Assembly (NCBI GenBank): GCA_023078685.1
Contig: JALGAS010000012.1
Location: 310,001-374,000 of the forward strand
Source of the DNA: Neopestalotiopsis rosae
Lineage: Eukaryota > Ascomycota > Sordariomycetes > Amphisphaeriales > Sporocadaceae
Direction of reading: 5' to 3'
Length of the DNA: 64,000 nt
In this document: piece after piece, positions 60,494-64,000 of the stretch
How the letters are laid out: every line of letters starts with the position of its first letter
Numbering within the stretch: the first letter of the stretch is position 1
Program-made: the position numbers and the translations under genes
The notes under the pieces: model-generated
Told to the model about the DNA's origin: nothing
What the model saw: only the letters and a program-made list of their open reading frames with translations
Databases searched by the model: none

Positions 60494-61507
60494 ATGATCG
60501 ATATCATTATCCGGGCGGGCGCCGTGCACGCTGCGCCGGTCTACATGAACAAGCAGAAGACGCTCGAAAAAGTCGCTCATCTCATTATGCAGGCAGCTGG
60601 AGAAGGCATACAACTTTTGGCTTTTCCCGAGGTCTTTGTGCCGGGCTACCCTTACTTTATAAATGCTTATCCGCCGAACGCGAGCACAGTTGCGACGTAT
60701 GCAGCCGAGAGCGTCGTTGTCACCGAAGACTTACACGATGTGCAAGAGGTCTGCGCGGCTAACAACATGACCGTCGTGTTGGGTGTGTCGGAGCGCATGC
60801 AAGGCGGACACACGCTCTTCAACTCGGTCGTGACCATTGACTCAAACGGGACCATCTTGGGCGTCCACCGAAAGCTGCAGCCCACGTTTGCCGAGCGCTT
60901 CATCTGGGGCCAGGGCTCCGGGTTCACACTAAAGACGTACCAGACGGGGGCCGGCTACCGCGTGGGCGGTCTGGCCTGCTGGGAGCACACCATGAACAAC
61001 GCCCGCCAGGCCCTCATTGACCAGGGCCAGCACGTGCACGCGGCCTGTTGGCCGGCCCTGGAGACCATGGCCGGCTTTGAGGGCGTCGCCGACGTCCAGA
61101 TCGAGGCGCTGATGAAGAGCCACGCGCTTTCGGGCCAGGTGTTTGTCCTGTGTGCTAGCAACTTTGTCGACGACACCTGTCTGCAGTGGATGGAGGAGAA
61201 TCTGGGGCCCCAGGACAAGGTTGCGGCCGGGGGCGGCTGGACGGCCATTATACACCCATTTTGCTCAGTTCTCGCCGGCCCGCAGAGAGGGTCCGAGGAG
61301 AAACTGGTGAGTGCCGAGATCAATCTCAAGGACTTTGATCTGGTCAAGATGTGGGTCGATGCGACGGGACATTACAGTCGGCCAGAGGTGTTCAAACTGC
61401 AGGTGGACAAGTCCCCTCGTTGGAGAGACGATCAGGATGTCGTGGGTCCGATCCCGTATCCGCCAGAAGACTGGAGGTTGGTAGCAAAGGACAAAGAAAT
61501 TCCTTGA
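60494..61507 (+). CDS. Nitrilase
   Basis: Intronless, 337 aa. The carbon-nitrogen hydrolase triad is complete: Glu46 in AFPEVFVPGYPY, Lys127 in HRKLQPTFAERFIWGQGSG (the RKLQPT form typical of true nitrilases), and nucleophile Cys162 in GLACWEHTMN. The fold continues with HAACWPA, and the C-terminal part holds GGGWTAIIHPF and VDATGHYSRPEVF, as in fungal aryl/aliphatic nitrilases. The reaction is nitrile plus two waters to acid and ammonia. Closely related cyanide hydratases and nitrile hydratase-like branches exist, so the exact substrate is not settled. The start has a modest context (AACATGA). Neighbouring genes are a BBE-like oxidase and a POT-family transporter; together they could take up and detoxify or use a nitrile compound, but this is inference. 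Codon use is strongly C/G-ending, as in the RutA-like gene. Confidence 0.9.
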   Translation: MIDIIIRAGAVHAAPVYMNKQKTLEKVAHLIMQAAGEGIQLLAFPEVFVPGYPYFINAYPPNASTVATYAAESVVVTEDLHDVQEVCAANNMTVVLGVSERMQGGHTLFNSVVTIDSNGTILGVHRKLQPTFAERFIWGQGSGFTLKTYQTGAGYRVGGLACWEHTMNNARQALIDQGQHVHAACWPALETMAGFEGVADVQIEALMKSHALSGQVFVLCASNFVDDTCLQWMEENLGPQDKVAAGGGWTAIIHPFCSVLAGPQRGSEEKLVSAEINLKDFDLVKMWVDATGHYSRPEVFKLQVDKSPRWRDDQDVVGPIPYPPEDWRLVAKDKEIP

Positions 61508-62353
61508 ATGTATAGCCTCCGAAGGGTCGGTCTCTGGTTGCCTGGCCCTGGAAGTATCACGACCAGCCACCCAGATCCTTGGTCGCGTACCACCACAAAC
61601 GCGCGGTTGCTTGGGCAGGAACAGGCAACATCTTTTCCAAGACATATAAGATCAAAGAAGCAAACTACCATTGCCTTCGGGCATTAGAAAGGCGCAGTGG
61701 TCGAATGGCAGAAAGTCAAAGATAACCTCTTCAAGCTTGAAGACCTGGCGTTCAAATCTCAAAAATAAAAGTCGAATAATTTTTTTTTCCATGTCGAGTA
61801 AAAACACGCGGTTTGGACTTCAAGGACTCTGTTATTGTCCCCGCCTGGGTGTGAAGATTGACACACTAACGGGGATCAAGTGAAGCCCAAGGTATGCCCA
61901 AACATAATCAGAGAATGTCAAGAGATCTTTATTTGCTACATCATGGTACTAGGTATTCACTACTGCTCGTTACCATCTATTCATTACTACATTAGTGCTC
62001 GTAATCAAAATGCTATCGCCATCATGGGCAGAATTCCAATTGACATCATAATGTGGCTTCAAGTTATTGGTCAGGCACAAGGCTTGAGGTCAGCCTTGAC
62101 TCATTTGCTAACCTAGCATAATGCCGAGTCAATTCTTGGACCGAATTAATGAATTTGCTAGCAGCTGTATTATGGATAGACTTTCGTCATGATCATGTTG
62201 AAGAAATGTTTCAAGTCCGAGTTTCCTACATGGATCCAAAAGAAATAGCCACCTGATCCGGTAGAGCTTCAGGTCTACTCTTTTCCATGAAAACTTCCGG
62301 TGCCGTGCGCTGCGAGTAGCTTCTCTTTATCGAACGAGCGCACAACTGTCCGA
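61508..62353. other. Convergent 3' flanks of the nitrilase and POT transporter
   Basis: 850 bases without a gene. A 14-base perfect palindrome CTTCAAGCTTGAAG lies near 61729-61742 within a stretch that resembles a tRNA only loosely (see rejected items). The rest is AT-rich. Confidence 0.4.
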
Positions 62354-64000
62354 TCAACTCTGCCTCACCTCATCCTTGACCTTGTCCAGACCTTGAGCAT
62401 GTCTGACCTTTTCCTGCTCGGCCTTGGCTGCAAGAGTAGCTTCAATATCCTCATCGGCCGTCTTTGATCCATGAAAAACAGAGTCTGTCAGGTTATTGAG
62501 CGCCTCTTCCTCCTTGTCAAGCTTGGAGAAGCTGAACCAGAAGCCGAGGCCGCCCAATGCCGAAATGACGGCAACCGTGACATACAACCATACCAGCAGC
62601 GGGTCCGCCGAGAGGCCAACAAATGCCTGGGATAGGGCAGACGAGAAAGCCTGAGAGAACCAAAAGACTCCAGTGACAAGTCCACGCATATTCTTTGGCG
62701 CCTTGGTAAAGGCATATTCCAGACCTGTGATGGAGGCGCAGATCTCAGCCAGTCCAATAAGCACATAGGACGGCGTTTGAATCCATACGCTCATTTGCTG
62801 CGGTACACCAAGCTCACAGTCATCCGCGTATTGTCCACACGGAGAGTAGACGTAGATGTAATGCTGTACAATAGCCGCAACGACCATGGAAGCCGTGCCG
62901 AACACAAATCCAGTGGTGATCTTTTTGATAGGGGTGAATTTAAAGCTAGTACGTGCAATAGCTGGGTACACGAACTTGTCGACAATCGGAATGAAGATGA
63001 GCAGCGAGAGGGGGTTCAAGTTGGTGATGATGTCGTTGGGGACACCATCAAGTCTCATGGTGGCCGCCTGAGAAATCAAGTTGTTGGTGAGTTGGTTGTA
63101 GGACAGCCAGTACAGCGGGTACCAACAAAAAACAGTACAAGCTTTGAAGCCGCGGCGGACTTCGTCAACCCAGGCGTCGTCAAATGTCATCCATGCCGGC
63201 TGGACCGTCTGCCTGCTAGGCTTGGCGCTATCCCAGAAACCAGGGGCACGCATGTTGCGGACAGTTTGCACGGGATTCACGCTCCAGCGGCCCTTCATTG
63301 CAAGTCCCCAGACCTGCAATGATTTCCCAAGGACAGATCCTGTTGGTGGTTTCCTGACATAGTGGTTCTTGCAAAAGATCATCACGAATGGGCAAAGTAA
63401 GAACATGATGGTTGGCAGAGTGAATGCGAGCCAGTAGCCGACGTAGAATTCGCTGAACGACATGGTGATTTGCCCAACAAGACTTCCAACATTAATGCAA
63501 AAGTAGTATCGCATGTAAATGACCGTATAGGTTAGGACCTGACTGAGTTAGTACTTCTTCTTGCCGACGAGAGCCAAATGAAACCAAGATCAAACGTACA
63601 GGATCAACAATCACGCGTTCACCACTTTTGAGAGTCTTGATCACGGCGCGCGGTTGCTGTGCCTCGTATTGCTCTGCAATCATGGGGGAACTAGATCGTA
63701 TCAAGTCAGAACGTCGTATTTGAGCAGTGATGTGGTTTTAGACTCACATATTCGCCTTGAATAGTCCCACGCCCATACCGAAGAATATGAGCCCAAGAAT
63801 GAAAGGTGCGAGGGCTGCCGAGTGAGGAGCTGCAATGACGCCCGGAATCGCAGAGATGACAATCAAGATGTGACCAAACGTTGCAACGCCGCTGCATTAG
63901 AGTCAGAAGGAGAATCGAATCGGAATACTTAAATGGACATACATTGCCACATTGATAGTCTTGAATTTCCCCCAGTACGTATCAGCCAGATAGCCACCAA
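62354..64000 (-). CDS. PTR2: Proton-coupled oligopeptide transporter (POT/PTR2 family), 5' end cut by the window
   Basis: Exons seen: 64000-63943 (open at the edge), 63891-63748, 63690-63600 and 63538-62354, with introns of 51, 57 and 61 nt. About 492 residues are visible; perhaps the first 90-120 lie beyond the edge. The first visible block, GGYLADTYWGKFKTI, is the cytosolic loop after an early helix that identifies POT carriers. Next come the helix-rich IFFGMGVGLFKANISPMIAEQ, QPRAVIKTLKSGERVIVDP and YYFCINVGSLVG, then about seven further helices, with CWYPLYWLSYNQLTNNL, a typical PTR2 segment, and SADPLLVWLYVTVAVI near the end. The C-terminus is cytosolic and charged. These carriers import di- and tripeptides, or other small compounds, with protons at the plasma membrane. 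Position beside the nitrilase and FAD oxidase may hint at a non-peptide substrate. Confidence 0.9.

Noticed and set aside
61685..61770. tRNA-like stretch with TTCAAAT and a clover-like palindrome
   Set aside because: The T-stem does not pair, the D-arm lacks consensus bases and the acceptor ends do not match. At best an old tRNA remnant.

Overview
The window is nuclear DNA of a filamentous ascomycete, most likely a Sordariomycete close to Hypocreales (my inference from protein resemblance; no search was run). Short introns with GTAAGT-type donors and CTAAC-like branch sites, CT-rich leaders, gene-poor stretches of several kb and the gene repertoire all fit. I support 17 protein genes, one of them cut by the right edge. 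There are no rRNA genes, convincing tRNA genes, CRISPR arrays or intact transposons. Most genes needed manual exon joining, so many coding spans below are longer than any single open frame. Exon limits are given on the + strand coordinate axis.

Layout. 1-9 kb: a RutA-like flavin monooxygenase, apparently of bacterial type, behind GATA sites, then 6 kb without genes. 9-24 kb: housekeeping and secretion genes: a GH55 exo-beta-1,3-glucanase, a FIT/Scs3 lipid-droplet protein, a VPS9-domain Rab GEF, the autophagy lipase ATG15 and alpha-actinin. 24-32 kb: an accessory-looking stretch holding a complete NOD-like receptor (PNP-NACHT-ankyrin, about 1039 aa) and a decayed aldo-keto reductase. 32-42 kb: mitochondrial and ribosome genes: DLD2, TIM8, uL23/RPL25 divergent from the rRNA methyltransferase BMT2, and enolase-phosphatase UTR4 of methionine salvage. 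42-50 kb: a gene desert ending in a 1.6 kb leader. 50-56 kb: a KSP1-like kinase and an AVT1-like vacuolar amino acid transporter. 57-64 kb: a BBE-type FAD oxidase, a nitrilase and a POT-family transporter, possibly a small catabolic or detoxification cluster.

Most interesting signals: (i) the leader of the KSP1-like kinase lacks ATG for about 1.66 kb except for three, each opening a uORF of exactly three codons plus stop; (ii) the GH55 gene stops at TAG but the frame continues 37 codons in the same Thr-rich style, and a 75-nt in-frame exitron could remove the stop; (iii) intron 1 of uL23 holds a diverged tandem repeat whose hairpin pairing is kept although its sequence has changed; (iv) the PNP-NACHT-ankyrin receptor with two 52-nt introns, one with a weak donor; (v) RutA in a fungus without visible partners. 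Of these, (i) looks most likely to be undescribed, and it was seen directly in the sequence.
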